Below are positions 17,559 to 25,414 of a stretch of 64,000 nucleotides of DNA, piece by piece. How positions within the stretch are numbered: position 1 is the stretch's first letter; each line of letters starts with the position of its first letter. Source of the stretch: Rhizobiales bacterium 62-17 (GTDB taxonomy: Bacteria > Pseudomonadota > Alphaproteobacteria > Rhizobiales > Beijerinckiaceae); assembly GCA_001898965.1 (NCBI GenBank), contig MKVW01000009.1, positions 904,853 to 968,852 on the forward strand, in the 5' to 3' direction. The notes beneath the pieces were generated by a model that did not search any database, was not told the origin of the DNA, and saw only the letters and a program-made list of their open reading frames with translations. The translations under genes and the position numbers were made by a program.

Positions 17559-18701
17559 TTAAGGCGCGTACTTCCAGGTACCGTTTTCGAGCTTGACGAT
17601 CACGAGCGCCCGATCATCGACGCCATAAGTTTCGCCCGGCTTGAAATTATAGACCGCGTGGGTGCCCGCCAGTTCCTTCGTCTTGAAGATTTCATCCTTC
17701 AAGGCGGTGCGGAACTCCGGCGTGCCGGGCTTGGCCACTTTCAGCGCACGCTCGGCCGCGCCCAGGAAGATCAGCCAGCCATCGAAAGCATAAGCCGAGA
17801 ACACGTCGGTCGTCGGCATGTTGTTGGCTTTTTGATATGCCTCGCGGAAGGCGAGCGAAATTTTCTTGGAGAAGTGATTGTCGGGAAGCTGTTCGGCGAC
17901 GATCACCGGGCCGGCCGACACCTGAATGCCTTCCGCCGCCTTGCCGCCGACGCGCACGAAGTCGGGATTGATCAAAGCCACCGTGCCGTAGTTCCTGCCC
18001 TTGTAGCCGCGCTCGGCAAGCGACAGCAAAGGCAGAGCGCCTTGCGTGCCCGAACCGCCGTTGAGCACGCCGTCCGGCCGCGCCGCCATCACCTTGAGGA
18101 TCTGGCCCGTCACCGACGTGTCGGCGCGTGCATAGCGCTCGTTGGTCAACACTTTGATGAGGCCTGCCTGTTCGGCGGCCTTCGCGCCGGTGTAGACGAG
18201 ATCGCCCCAGGCATCGGAAAAGCCAATGAAACCGACGTTTTTGACGCCATCGCGCACCATGCGGTCGGCGACGACCTTGACGAGCAGCGTCGCGGGCTGC
18301 GGCACGGCAATGGCCCATTGCTCGCCGCTGGCGGTCAGATTGATCGGCGATACCGCGATCATCGGCGTTTTCAGTTCGCCGGCGACGGCGGCCATGGCGA
18401 TGGTCGAGGGCGCTGTCGCCGTGCCGATCAGAATATCGACCTTTTCTTCTTCGACAAGCTTGCGCGTGTTGCGTGTCGCCGACGAGGGATCCGAGCCGTC
18501 ATCAAGTTGGATCAGGCGAATTTTCTCGCCACCGACTTCGCTGCGATATTCATAAGCGGCCGCGGCGCCGCGGCCATAAGGAATGCCGATCGATGAGCCC
18601 GCGCCGCTGAGCGATGTGACGAAGCCAACGCGAATTTCGGCGGACGCGGCTGTCGTCATCGCCAAGGCCGTCGATAAAAGCAGAAGTTTGAACGCGCGCA
18701 T
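17559..18701 (-). CDS. Branched-chain-type ABC importer, periplasmic substrate-binding protein
   Basis: 380 residues from the ATG at 18701, with GGGAG seven bases upstream. Signal peptide about 1-21 (LLLSTALAMTTAASA), then a type I periplasmic binding fold: RVGFVTSLSGAGSSIG, LDDGSDPSSATRNTRKL, IGTATAPSTIAMA and ISVSPI-type strands. It binds the ligand for the LivH/LivMG/LivF complex encoded downstream. It is clearly a paralogue of the protein at 31234-32397: both carry LAERGYKG, GPVIVAEQLPD and AYQKANN/TYQKANN blocks in the same order. First gene of the transporter operon, divergent from a hydrolase gene. Confidence 0.9.
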   Translation of the reverse strand: MRAFKLLLLSTALAMTTAASAEIRVGFVTSLSGAGSSIGIPYGRGAAAAYEYRSEVGGEKIRLIQLDDGSDPSSATRNTRKLVEEEKVDILIGTATAPSTIAMAAVAGELKTPMIAVSPINLTASGEQWAIAVPQPATLLVKVVADRMVRDGVKNVGFIGFSDAWGDLVYTGAKAAEQAGLIKVLTNERYARADTSVTGQILKVMAARPDGVLNGGSGTQGALPLLSLAERGYKGRNYGTVALINPDFVRVGGKAAEGIQVSAGPVIVAEQLPDNHFSKKISLAFREAYQKANNMPTTDVFSAYAFDGWLIFLGAAERALKVAKPGTPEFRTALKDEIFKTKELAGTHAVYNFKPGETYGVDDRALVIVKLENGTWKYAP

Positions 18702-18792
18702 ATTTATCTCCCTCGCCTGAAGCTTTTCGCTTCGCATTCTATCTTTAGAGTTTGCCGGTTCAGCATCGAGTGTTCTAGCTTCCGTTCAAGAC

Positions 18793-19644
18793 ATGTTTCG
18801 CCATCGGAAAGGCAAGCAAGTGCCGAGCCAAAAGAAAGTGCCTCGAGCTCAGACCTCCTTCGTTGAAACAACGTCTGGGCGCATTCACGTGGCCTGCGCG
18901 GGGGAAGGTTACCCCGTTCTTCTGCTGCACCAAACGCCGCGTTCGTGGGATGAATACCGCGACGTCCTGCCGATCCTGGGGCACTCCTTCCGCGCCATCG
19001 CGATGGATACGCCGGGCTTCGGCGCCTCCGATGGTTTGCCCGACGGACAGGTCTCGATCGAGGCCTGGGCGCGCACGGCGCTTGCCGTCCTCGATGCGCT
19101 TGGCATCGCCGAGGCGGCGGTCGTCGGTCATCACACCGGCGCCGCCATTGCCGTGGAAGTGGCGGCCGCGGCCCCGCAGCGCGTCAGCGCCTTGGTCCTC
19201 TCCGCCTGTCCTTATGTCGATGCGGCGCGGCGCGAAAAGCATGGCAAGGCTCAAGTCGTCGACGATGTCGAAGTCAGCGTTGATGGCGGCCATCTGGCGG
19301 AGCTTTGGCAGCGTCGTCAGCCGCTCTATCCCGTTGGCGATACAGAGCTTCTGACCCGCTTCATGATCGACGCGCTGCGCGCCGGCCCGCTCGCCGCGGA
19401 GGGCCATCGTGCCGTCAATCGCTATGTGATGGAAGAACGGATCGGTTTGCTGCGTTGCCCGACCTTGGTGCTGGCGCCCCGCGCGGATCCCCACGCTTAT
19501 CCGGCGGCGGCGCGTGTCGCGCAGGCCATTGCCGGCAGCGTTTTGCGGGAGGTTGAAGGAGCAATGGTGCCGTTTCCCGATCAGATGCCCGAGACTTTCG
19601 CCGCTCTCGTGCGCGATTTCATCGCGCAGCGGGTGGGAACCTGA
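18793..19644 (+). CDS. Alpha/beta-hydrolase-fold protein lacking the Ser nucleophile
   Basis: 283 residues, cytoplasmic. The fold elements are clear: oxyanion-hole strand VLLLHQTPRS (43-51), DTPGFGASDG (72-81), and a nucleophile elbow GHHTG at 112-116. At the nucleophile position the usual Ser/Asp/Cys is His114. The usual C-terminal catalytic His before the last helix is also absent (GAMVPFPDQMPE). The protein could be a non-hydrolytic member of the fold, a cofactor-free enzyme or an inactive homologue. It is divergent from the ABC importer operon (91-base gap), so co-regulation is possible. Start ATG at 18793; later starts are possible because the first 20 residues are only basic. Confidence 0.75.
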   Translation: MFRHRKGKQVPSQKKVPRAQTSFVETTSGRIHVACAGEGYPVLLLHQTPRSWDEYRDVLPILGHSFRAIAMDTPGFGASDGLPDGQVSIEAWARTALAVLDALGIAEAAVVGHHTGAAIAVEVAAAAPQRVSALVLSACPYVDAARREKHGKAQVVDDVEVSVDGGHLAELWQRRQPLYPVGDTELLTRFMIDALRAGPLAAEGHRAVNRYVMEERIGLLRCPTLVLAPRADPHAYPAAARVAQAIAGSVLREVEGAMVPFPDQMPETFAALVRDFIAQRVGT

Positions 19645-19799
19645 ACCGGAAGCGACACGGCAGTCCATGCTCAGGCGTCTCCAGCGCGGCGCCAGAGAGT
19701 GAGCAATGCCAAGCCCAAGAAGCCCCCTACCGACTGCCTCACGACAGTCTGCTCCAAGGCGTCATATCGGTCCCCTTCCATTGCCGATATCCCGACGGT

Positions 19800-19823
19800 A
19801 ATTCCTTTATACATAAAATGATA
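19800..19823. promoter_or_regulatory. Candidate MarR box 1
   Basis: Left arm AATTCCTTTA, centre TACA, right arm TAAAATGATA. It keeps the TTTA-N4-TAAAAT core and centre NNCA of the perfect palindrome at 32476-32501, with 7 of 10 positions matching in each arm. It lies about 565 bases upstream of the Rieske alpha gene. Confidence 0.4.
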
Positions 19824-20171
19824 AATCACCGATCGTCAACATGCCGATCTCCTTTCCGGCGGTTGTCGTCGCAAAATTATCGCGCGTGTTTCGCGCTCGA
19901 ACGATCCGCTTGTTTGATTACGCCCATCGCGATTGATGAAAAAAGCGATGAATATTGATGTTTTGCGATGCGTTTTGATCAAGCTCTGTGCATGCGGGCC
20001 TTGCACCGCGGCTCCTCGCGCATCGATCGTCGCTCCGAACGATTGACGGCAAAACTACTTTATGATTGAAGTTCATTGAATTCGGAGCGTGCTCTTCGCG
20101 GTCCGTCGGATCTCGATCCGACACACGCGCCGCCCCGGTTTCGCGACCGACGGGAGGGTCTTCATTCAATC

Positions 20172-20357
20172 ATGAGTGGATGGATCGAGACAGGCCTTCG
20201 TGCAATGCGTCATCCTTGGCGCCGCCCTGGCGGATTCTTTCCGCTGATGGGCGAGTGGCTTAAGGGCCTTACCTTTCTCACATATTTGAAAGCCTATCGG
20301 CAGCGTGAGCACGCGGATTATGATCCGGGCAGTGCATCAGCATCCGTTCATTCTTGA
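20172..20357 (+). CDS. Possible small protein upstream of the Rieske genes
   Basis: 61 codons, ending 30 bases before the Rieske alpha start. The sequence has Trp- and aromatic-rich helices (MSGWIETGLRAMRHPWRR, EWLKGLTFLTYLKAY) and no family I recognise. A GGGAGG word precedes the ATG at a spacing longer than usual. It could be a leader peptide, a real small protein or chance. Confidence 0.25.
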   Translation: MSGWIETGLRAMRHPWRRPGGFFPLMGEWLKGLTFLTYLKAYRQREHADYDPGSASASVHS

Positions 20358-20387
20358 TTTCCAACAGCCGAAAGCAGCGAGGAAGCC

Positions 20388-21701
20388 ATGGACACCTATC
20401 GAAACAATATCGATGCCGTCCGCGCGCTGGTTCGTGACGCCGAAGTGCATCGCGACGTCTATATCGACGACGAAATCTTTCAGCTTGAGATGGAACATCT
20501 GTTCCGAAACACCTGGGTTTATGTCGGCCACGACAGCCAGGTGCCGAATGCCGGCGATTATTTCGGCACGAGCATCGGCACGCAGCCGGTGCTGATGGTC
20601 CGCCACAGCGATGGCCAGGTCTATGTGCTGCACAACCGCTGCCCGCACAAAGGCACGCGCATCACCACGGAAACCTGCGGCAATACCGGCAAAATGTTCC
20701 GGTGCCCTTATCACGCCTGGAGCTTCCGCACCGATGGCTCGCTGCTTGGCGTGCCGCTGCGCAAGGGCTACGAACATGCGGGCTTCGACACCAGCGTAGC
20801 CAAGCAGGGCCTGAGCCAGGTCAAGCATGTGCGCAATTATCGCGGCTTCGTCTTCGCCAAGATCAGCGACCACGGCCCCGATTTCGAGGAATTCTTCGGC
20901 GGCAGCCTGTCGAGCATCGACAATATGGTCGATCGCTCGCCCGTCGGCCGGCTCGAAGTGGCCGGCGGCGTGCTGCGCTACATGCACAATTGCAATTGGA
21001 AGATGCTGGTCGAAAATCAGACCGACACCTGCCATCCCATGGTGGCGCATGAATCCTCCGCCGGCACCACGGTCGAAGTGTGGAAGACGGCACCTCCCGG
21101 CACGCCCAAGCCGATGGCGGTCGAAATCTACGCGCCGTTCATGTCGCCTTATGAATTCTATGAAGGTATGGGCATTCGTGTCTGGCCGAACGGCCACGGC
21201 CACACCGGCGTGACCAAGTCGATCCATTCCGATTATTCCAGCGTGCCCGGCTATACGGAAATGATGGAGAAGGCTTATGGCGCCGAGCGCGCCCATGCCA
21301 TTCTCAACGAGAACCGTCACAACACGGTCTATTTTCCCAATGTGATGATGAAGGGGCCGATCCAGCTCCTGCGCGTGTTCAAGCCTTTGGCGGCTGATCG
21401 CACCTTGGTCGAATCCTGGACGTTCCGTCTCGTCGAGGCGCCGGACATGCTTCTGCAACGTACGGTGATGTACAACCGCCTGATCAATGCGCCGACCTCG
21501 ATCGTCGGTCATGACGATCTGGAAATGTACGAGCGCGCCCAGGAAGGGCTGCATGTCGACGGCAATCAATGGGTCAACCTGCAGCGGCTCTATGTGCCGG
21601 GAGAAGAGCAGGGCGACGAAGCGGTGACCAACGGCACGAGCGAATGGCAGATGCGCAATCAGTTCCGCGCCTGGAACAAGTTCATGACCTTGTCGATGTG
21701 A
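20388..21701 (+). CDS. Aromatic-ring-hydroxylating Rieske oxygenase, alpha (catalytic) subunit
   Basis: 437 residues. Rieske 2Fe-2S ligands: Cys85 and His87 (CPHKGT) with Cys106 and His109 (CPYHAW). The mononuclear iron site has Asp213, His216 and His221 in TDTCHPMVAHE, the Asp-x2-His-x4-His pattern. It should insert both atoms (or one) of O2 into an aromatic or indole ring, using electrons from a reductase not encoded in this window. Its partner beta subunit follows at once. Context (isatin-hydrolase-like cyclase, Cys-less thiolase, oxidoreductase) suggests attack on indole-3-acetate to dioxindole-3-acetate, as done by the IadDE system of Variovorax. Other arylacetates or benzoates cannot be excluded. 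First gene of the plus-strand operon to 26194. Confidence 0.9.
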   Translation: MDTYRNNIDAVRALVRDAEVHRDVYIDDEIFQLEMEHLFRNTWVYVGHDSQVPNAGDYFGTSIGTQPVLMVRHSDGQVYVLHNRCPHKGTRITTETCGNTGKMFRCPYHAWSFRTDGSLLGVPLRKGYEHAGFDTSVAKQGLSQVKHVRNYRGFVFAKISDHGPDFEEFFGGSLSSIDNMVDRSPVGRLEVAGGVLRYMHNCNWKMLVENQTDTCHPMVAHESSAGTTVEVWKTAPPGTPKPMAVEIYAPFMSPYEFYEGMGIRVWPNGHGHTGVTKSIHSDYSSVPGYTEMMEKAYGAERAHAILNENRHNTVYFPNVMMKGPIQLLRVFKPLAADRTLVESWTFRLVEAPDMLLQRTVMYNRLINAPTSIVGHDDLEMYERAQEGLHVDGNQWVNLQRLYVPGEEQGDEAVTNGTSEWQMRNQFRAWNKFMTLSM

Positions 21702-21718
21702 GTGGGGCAGCGGAACAG

Positions 21719-22201
21719 ATGACAGTGCCGTCCAATCAGGATCTCATCGACTTTGTCGTGCGCGAAGCGCGGCTGATCGACCAGCATCGTTTCGAGGAAT
21801 GGCTCGACCTCTTCGCCGAGGACGGCATCTATTGGATGCCGCTCGAATGGGGCCAGACCGATCCGCGCCTGACCACATCCTTGATGTATGAAGACAAGCT
21901 GTTGCTGAAAATCCGCGTCGAGCGGCTCAAGGGCGCACGCACCTTCAGCCAGAAGCCGAAGAGCCGCTGCCATCATGTGCTGCAAGTGCCACAGGTCGAT
22001 CAGCGCGACGATGCCACGGGCACTTACGTGCTGTGGACACCGATGCATTATGTCGAAACGCGCCTCGATGAGCAGAAGCTCTATGCGGCCTGGGCAACGC
22101 ATACGCTGGCCTGGGCCGACGGGGCCCTGCGCATCAAGATGAAGCGGGTGGATATCGTCAATTGCGACGCCGCCTTCGGCAATATTCAGCTCTTCATGTA
22201 A
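21719..22201 (+). CDS. Rieske oxygenase beta (small) subunit
   Basis: 160 residues from the ATG at 21719; a GTG at 21698 that overlaps the alpha stop is an alternative. The pattern DLIDFVVREARLIDQHRFEEWLDLF is split here as FVVREARLID and EEWLDLFAEDGIYWMP, the start of the SnoaL-like beta-subunit fold of ring-hydroxylating oxygenases. C-terminal ADGALRIKMKRVDIVNCD is also typical. Beta subunits stabilise the alpha3beta3 hexamer and can influence substrate choice. It is 17 bases after the alpha gene and 10 bases before the SDR gene. Confidence 0.88.
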   Translation: MTVPSNQDLIDFVVREARLIDQHRFEEWLDLFAEDGIYWMPLEWGQTDPRLTTSLMYEDKLLLKIRVERLKGARTFSQKPKSRCHHVLQVPQVDQRDDATGTYVLWTPMHYVETRLDEQKLYAAWATHTLAWADGALRIKMKRVDIVNCDAAFGNIQLFM

Positions 22202-22211
22202 GGTTGCGGTG

Positions 22212-22943
22212 ATGACGGAACGCAAATTCGCGGTGGTGACGGGCGGCAGCGCGGGCATTGGCGCCGCCATCTGCCAGGCGCTTCTCGCCGCCGATTATGA
22301 TGTGGCCTCGCTCGATCGGCAAAAACCCACCTGGTCGCATGCGCGCTTGAAAAGCGTCGATGTCGATTTGATGGACGCGGCCGCCACCGAGCAGGCAGCC
22401 ACCGAACTGGCGAAGACTGCGCCGGTCAGCCATTTCGTTCACAATGCCGGCATCATCCTGCCAAACCTCGTCGAGAAGGCGCAGCCCGACGATCTCGTCG
22501 CCTTGACGCGATTGCATCTGGCCGCCCCGCTCGTTCTCCTGAAAGCCTTCCTGCCCGGCTTCAAGGCGCGGCGCGCGGGCCGCGTGATCCTCATTTCGTC
22601 GCGCGCGGCTCTCGGCGTCGTCACCCGCACGGCTTATTCGGCCACCAAGGCCGGCATCATCGGCATGGGCCGCACCTGGGCGCTGGAACTGGCGCAGCAC
22701 GGCATCACCGTTAATATGATCGCGCCGGGGCCGATCGGGACGACGCAGATGTTTCAGGAGCTCGTGCCTGTCGGCAGCGACGTGGAAGGCGCCATCGCAA
22801 AATCCATTCCCGTTGGCCGCCTCGGCGCACCCGAAGATGTTGCCAATGCGGTCGTGTTCTTCGCGCAGCCGCAATCCAGCTTCGTGACAGGCCAGGTGCT
22901 TTATGTGTGTGGCGGCGCCAGTGTCGGCGTCTCCCCAATCTAA
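22212..22943 (+). CDS. Short-chain dehydrogenase/reductase (SDR)
   Basis: 243 residues from the ATG at 22212 (a GTG lies one codon upstream). Cofactor loop TGGSAGIG, NAG in VHNAGI, catalytic Ser in ILISSRAAL, and Tyr/Lys in YSATK, all standard for a classical SDR using NAD(P). Acidic-residue position after beta-2 (SLDRQK) favours NAD+. It may oxidise or reduce an alcohol/ketone intermediate made by the Rieske oxygenase, for example a cis-dihydrodiol or hydroxy-oxindole. It has the complete catalytic set, in contrast with the SDR domain fused to DUF35 two genes downstream; the two could form an active/inactive pair as in BbsCD. Confidence 0.88.
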   Translation: MTERKFAVVTGGSAGIGAAICQALLAADYDVASLDRQKPTWSHARLKSVDVDLMDAAATEQAATELAKTAPVSHFVHNAGIILPNLVEKAQPDDLVALTRLHLAAPLVLLKAFLPGFKARRAGRVILISSRAALGVVTRTAYSATKAGIIGMGRTWALELAQHGITVNMIAPGPIGTTQMFQELVPVGSDVEGAIAKSIPVGRLGAPEDVANAVVFFAQPQSSFVTGQVLYVCGGASVGVSPI

Positions 22944-22969
22944 AATTCTATTCGTTCTGAAAGTCTCTC

Positions 22970-24148
22970 ATGCCCGGTTCCTTGCGCAGGCCCTATGATC
23001 GGATCGTCGTAGCCGCGCCCGTCACGATTCCTTATGCGCGTTATTCGATCAAAAGTGCCCATTGGTGGATCGGCCGCGCGCTAAAAGCGCTGACCGAGGC
23101 GGCCGGTATCACCGTCCGGGATATCGACGGCTTCTGCGTGTCGAGCTTCACGCTCGGCATGGATACGGGCATCGGCCTCACCCAGCATTTTGGCCTGTGC
23201 GTGCGCTGGCTCGATCACATCCCGCTGGGCGGCGCCAGCGCCATCGCGGCGCTGCGCCGCGCTGCCCGCGCCGTGGAGGCGCATGATGCCGACATCATCG
23301 CCTGCGTCGCCGGCGACACCAATCACACCGATTCCTTCCGCCGGACGCTCGAGAATTTCTCGCGCTTCTCGTCCGATGCGGTCTATCCTCATGGCGCCGG
23401 CGGCGCCAACGGCAGTTTCGCCTTGATCGCCCGCAACTACATGCGCACCTATGGCGTCAAGCGCGAAGATTTGGGCCGCATCGCCGTGTCACAGCGCGCG
23501 AATGCCTTGCGCAATCCGCATGCGCTGATGAAGACGCCGCTTACCTTGGAGCAATATATGGCGGCCCGGCCGATCGCTGATCCGATCCATTTGTTCGATT
23601 GCGTCATGCCTTGCGCCGGCGCCGAAGCCTTTCTGGTGATGCGCGAGGAAACGGCGAAAGCGCTCGGCATCACCGGCGCGAAACTGCTCGGCACCATCGA
23701 ACGCCACAATGCGTTCGGCAACGATCCGATGCAGGTGCGCGGCGGCTGGGCCATGGATATCGACGATCTCTATGGCATGGCCGGGGTGAAGCCGGACGAC
23801 ATGGATTTCGTCCAGACCTATGACGACTATCCGGTGATCTCCATGATGCAGTTCGAGGACCTCGGCTTTTGCAAGAAAGGCGAGGGCGCGGACTTCGTGC
23901 GCGGGCACGACCTGACCATCGACGGCGATTTTCCGCATAACACCAGCGGCGGCCAGCTTTCGGCTGGTCAGGCCGGCGCGGCGGGCGCCTATATCGGTGT
24001 CACCGAAGCGCTGCGGCAGGTTCTGGGCACCGCCGGCCCCACCCAGGTCAAGAACGCCAAGATCGGCCTCGCGTCGGGCTTCGGCATGATCAACTATGAT
24101 CGCGGCCTCTCCTCCGGCGCGGCGATTCTCGCGGGAGCTGCGTCATGA
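22970..24148 (+). CDS. Thiolase-superfamily protein without catalytic Cys (Ltp2/SCP2-like, probable retro-aldolase subunit)
   Basis: 392 residues with the SCP2/lipid-transfer thiolase fold. Where thiolases have the nucleophilic Cys, this protein has PLGGASAI (around residues 85-92), so no Cys; the late GHP motif reads SAGQAGAAG, with Gln334 where the catalytic His should be. It therefore cannot run a normal thiolase reaction. The Ltp2-DUF35 aldolases of steroid side-chain breakdown are also Cys-less thiolase-like proteins and split tertiary beta-hydroxyacyl-CoA esters. The next gene encodes a DUF35 protein and overlaps by four bases (ATGA), just the partner expected. I infer a retro-aldolase acting on a CoA ester such as dioxindole-3-acetyl-CoA. 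The alternative is a Bbs-type 2-acylsuccinyl-CoA thiolase. Confidence 0.8.
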   Translation: MPGSLRRPYDRIVVAAPVTIPYARYSIKSAHWWIGRALKALTEAAGITVRDIDGFCVSSFTLGMDTGIGLTQHFGLCVRWLDHIPLGGASAIAALRRAARAVEAHDADIIACVAGDTNHTDSFRRTLENFSRFSSDAVYPHGAGGANGSFALIARNYMRTYGVKREDLGRIAVSQRANALRNPHALMKTPLTLEQYMAARPIADPIHLFDCVMPCAGAEAFLVMREETAKALGITGAKLLGTIERHNAFGNDPMQVRGGWAMDIDDLYGMAGVKPDDMDFVQTYDDYPVISMMQFEDLGFCKKGEGADFVRGHDLTIDGDFPHNTSGGQLSAGQAGAAGAYIGVTEALRQVLGTAGPTQVKNAKIGLASGFGMINYDRGLSSGAAILAGAAS

Positions 24149-25386
24149 CCGAGCCGCTTGTCCGCCCGCGCCGCAAAAATCCGCTCGCTCGCACCCGTCT
24201 GCCGACCCTGCCGCCGCAATGGCGCAGCCGCACCTCCCATGAACTCACGCGCGCGGCTGCCGAAGGACGCTTCGCTCTGCAATGCTGCGCGGCCTGCGGC
24301 CACTTCACCTATCCGGCGCGCGATGCCTGCCCAGTGTGCCTGTCGGATGAATTGGTGTTCAAGGATGCGCCGCACGGCGGCACCGTTCTGTCCGAGACCA
24401 CGTTGCACATTCCAGCCGATGTCTATTTCCGCGAACGGGCACCCTGGCGCATCGGTCTCGTCAAACTCGACGCCGGCCCGACCATGGTCGCGCACCTGCA
24501 TGGCGACAGCAAGGAAGGCGATACCGTTCGCATGAGCTTGCAGATCGACAAGGCCGGCCAGCCGGTGGCTTTCGCCCAACCTCAGACAGAGACGCCGCAC
24601 ATGAGCGATGACAAGCAATGGCGGGAAATGACCGCCGATCCGAAATTCCGCCGCGTGCTCGTCACCAATGGCCGCACGGTGATCGGCCAGGAGGTGGTGC
24701 GCGCGATGAAGGAGGCGGGTGCCTCCATCATCTTCGTCGGCATCGCCGATGCCTGGAAGCCTTTCCCGGGTGAAGCGGCATTGCGTGCCATGGAAGGCGT
24801 CACCATCGTGCCGCTGAACACGGCGGATGAGAAATCGACCTTCGATCTCGCCGCCGATATCGGCGCCAAGATCGATATACTCGTCAACACCTCCGAACAT
24901 ATTCGCGGCGGCGGGCTGCTTGATCGTCATGGCACCAGCACGTCGGTCGACGAGATCGAGCAGAGCTATATGGCCTTCCTGCATCTGGCCCAGGCTTTTG
25001 GCCCGGTGATGCGCATGCGCGGCGCTGATGGCGTCAACAGCGCCGTCGCCTGGGTGAATATTCTGTCGGTCTATGCCTTCGCCAACTGGCCGCAGTTCGG
25101 CCAGTATTCCGCCGTTCAGGCCGCCTGCCTGTCGCTGTCGCAATGCCTGCGCGCGGAACTTAGGCCAGGCGGCGTACGCGTCATGAACGTGTTCACTGGC
25201 CCGCTCGATACCGAATGGTTTCAGACCGTGCCGCCGCCGAAACTGGCGCCGCGCGTGCTCGCCACCGGCCTCGTGCGCGGTCTGAAGAACGGGCTTGAGG
25301 ATGCTTTCATCGGCGATGTCGCCGAGGAAGTGCGCCAACGCTTCGCCGCCAATCCGAAGGCGCTCGAACGCGAACTCGGCCAGTAA
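24145..25386 (+). CDS. Fusion of a DUF35 OB-fold/zinc-ribbon protein with a degenerate SDR domain
   Basis: 413 residues. Residues 1-70: basic leader and rubredoxin-like zinc ribbon with ligands Cys48, Cys51, Cys62, Cys65 (CAACGHFTYPARDACPVC). Residues 72-150: DUF35 OB-fold. From about 153: SDR domain starting MSDDKQW, Rossmann strand RVLVTNGRTVIG, and the active-site strand with Tyr321 in YSAVQ, where the essential Lys is Gln325. The SDR half is thus probably not an active dehydrogenase. DUF35 proteins serve as acyl-CoA-binding partners of thiolase-like enzymes, here the preceding gene. The fused SDR may dock the active SDR (22212-22943). There is no ribosome site before the internal ATG at 24601, so it is one fused protein. 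Confidence 0.85.
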   Translation: MTEPLVRPRRKNPLARTRLPTLPPQWRSRTSHELTRAAAEGRFALQCCAACGHFTYPARDACPVCLSDELVFKDAPHGGTVLSETTLHIPADVYFRERAPWRIGLVKLDAGPTMVAHLHGDSKEGDTVRMSLQIDKAGQPVAFAQPQTETPHMSDDKQWREMTADPKFRRVLVTNGRTVIGQEVVRAMKEAGASIIFVGIADAWKPFPGEAALRAMEGVTIVPLNTADEKSTFDLAADIGAKIDILVNTSEHIRGGGLLDRHGTSTSVDEIEQSYMAFLHLAQAFGPVMRMRGADGVNSAVAWVNILSVYAFANWPQFGQYSAVQAACLSLSQCLRAELRPGGVRVMNVFTGPLDTEWFQTVPPPKLAPRVLATGLVRGLKNGLEDAFIGDVAEEVRQRFAANPKALERELGQ

Positions 25387-25414
25387 TTTTCAAGAAACAC
25401 AGTTGGAGACGGGA

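Larger units (their letters stand above)
19645..20387. other. 743-base intergenic region ahead of the Rieske oxygenase genes
   Basis: The stretch is AT-richer than the genes around it, especially 19780-20070. It contains a candidate MarR site (19800-19823), a possible -35 TTGACG near 20044, and one short open frame (20172-20357). I see no convincing RNA gene and no transposon ends. It most likely holds the promoter and regulatory DNA of the operon that starts at 20388. Confidence 0.5.

Noticed and set aside
19918-20169. 83-codon minus-strand frame in the long intergenic gap
   Set aside because: No ribosome site, no family and an odd mixture of residues; probably chance.
22970-24148. Annotation as an ordinary acetyl-CoA acetyltransferase
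   Set aside because: Both the nucleophilic Cys and the GHP His are missing, so a normal thiolase reaction is unlikely.
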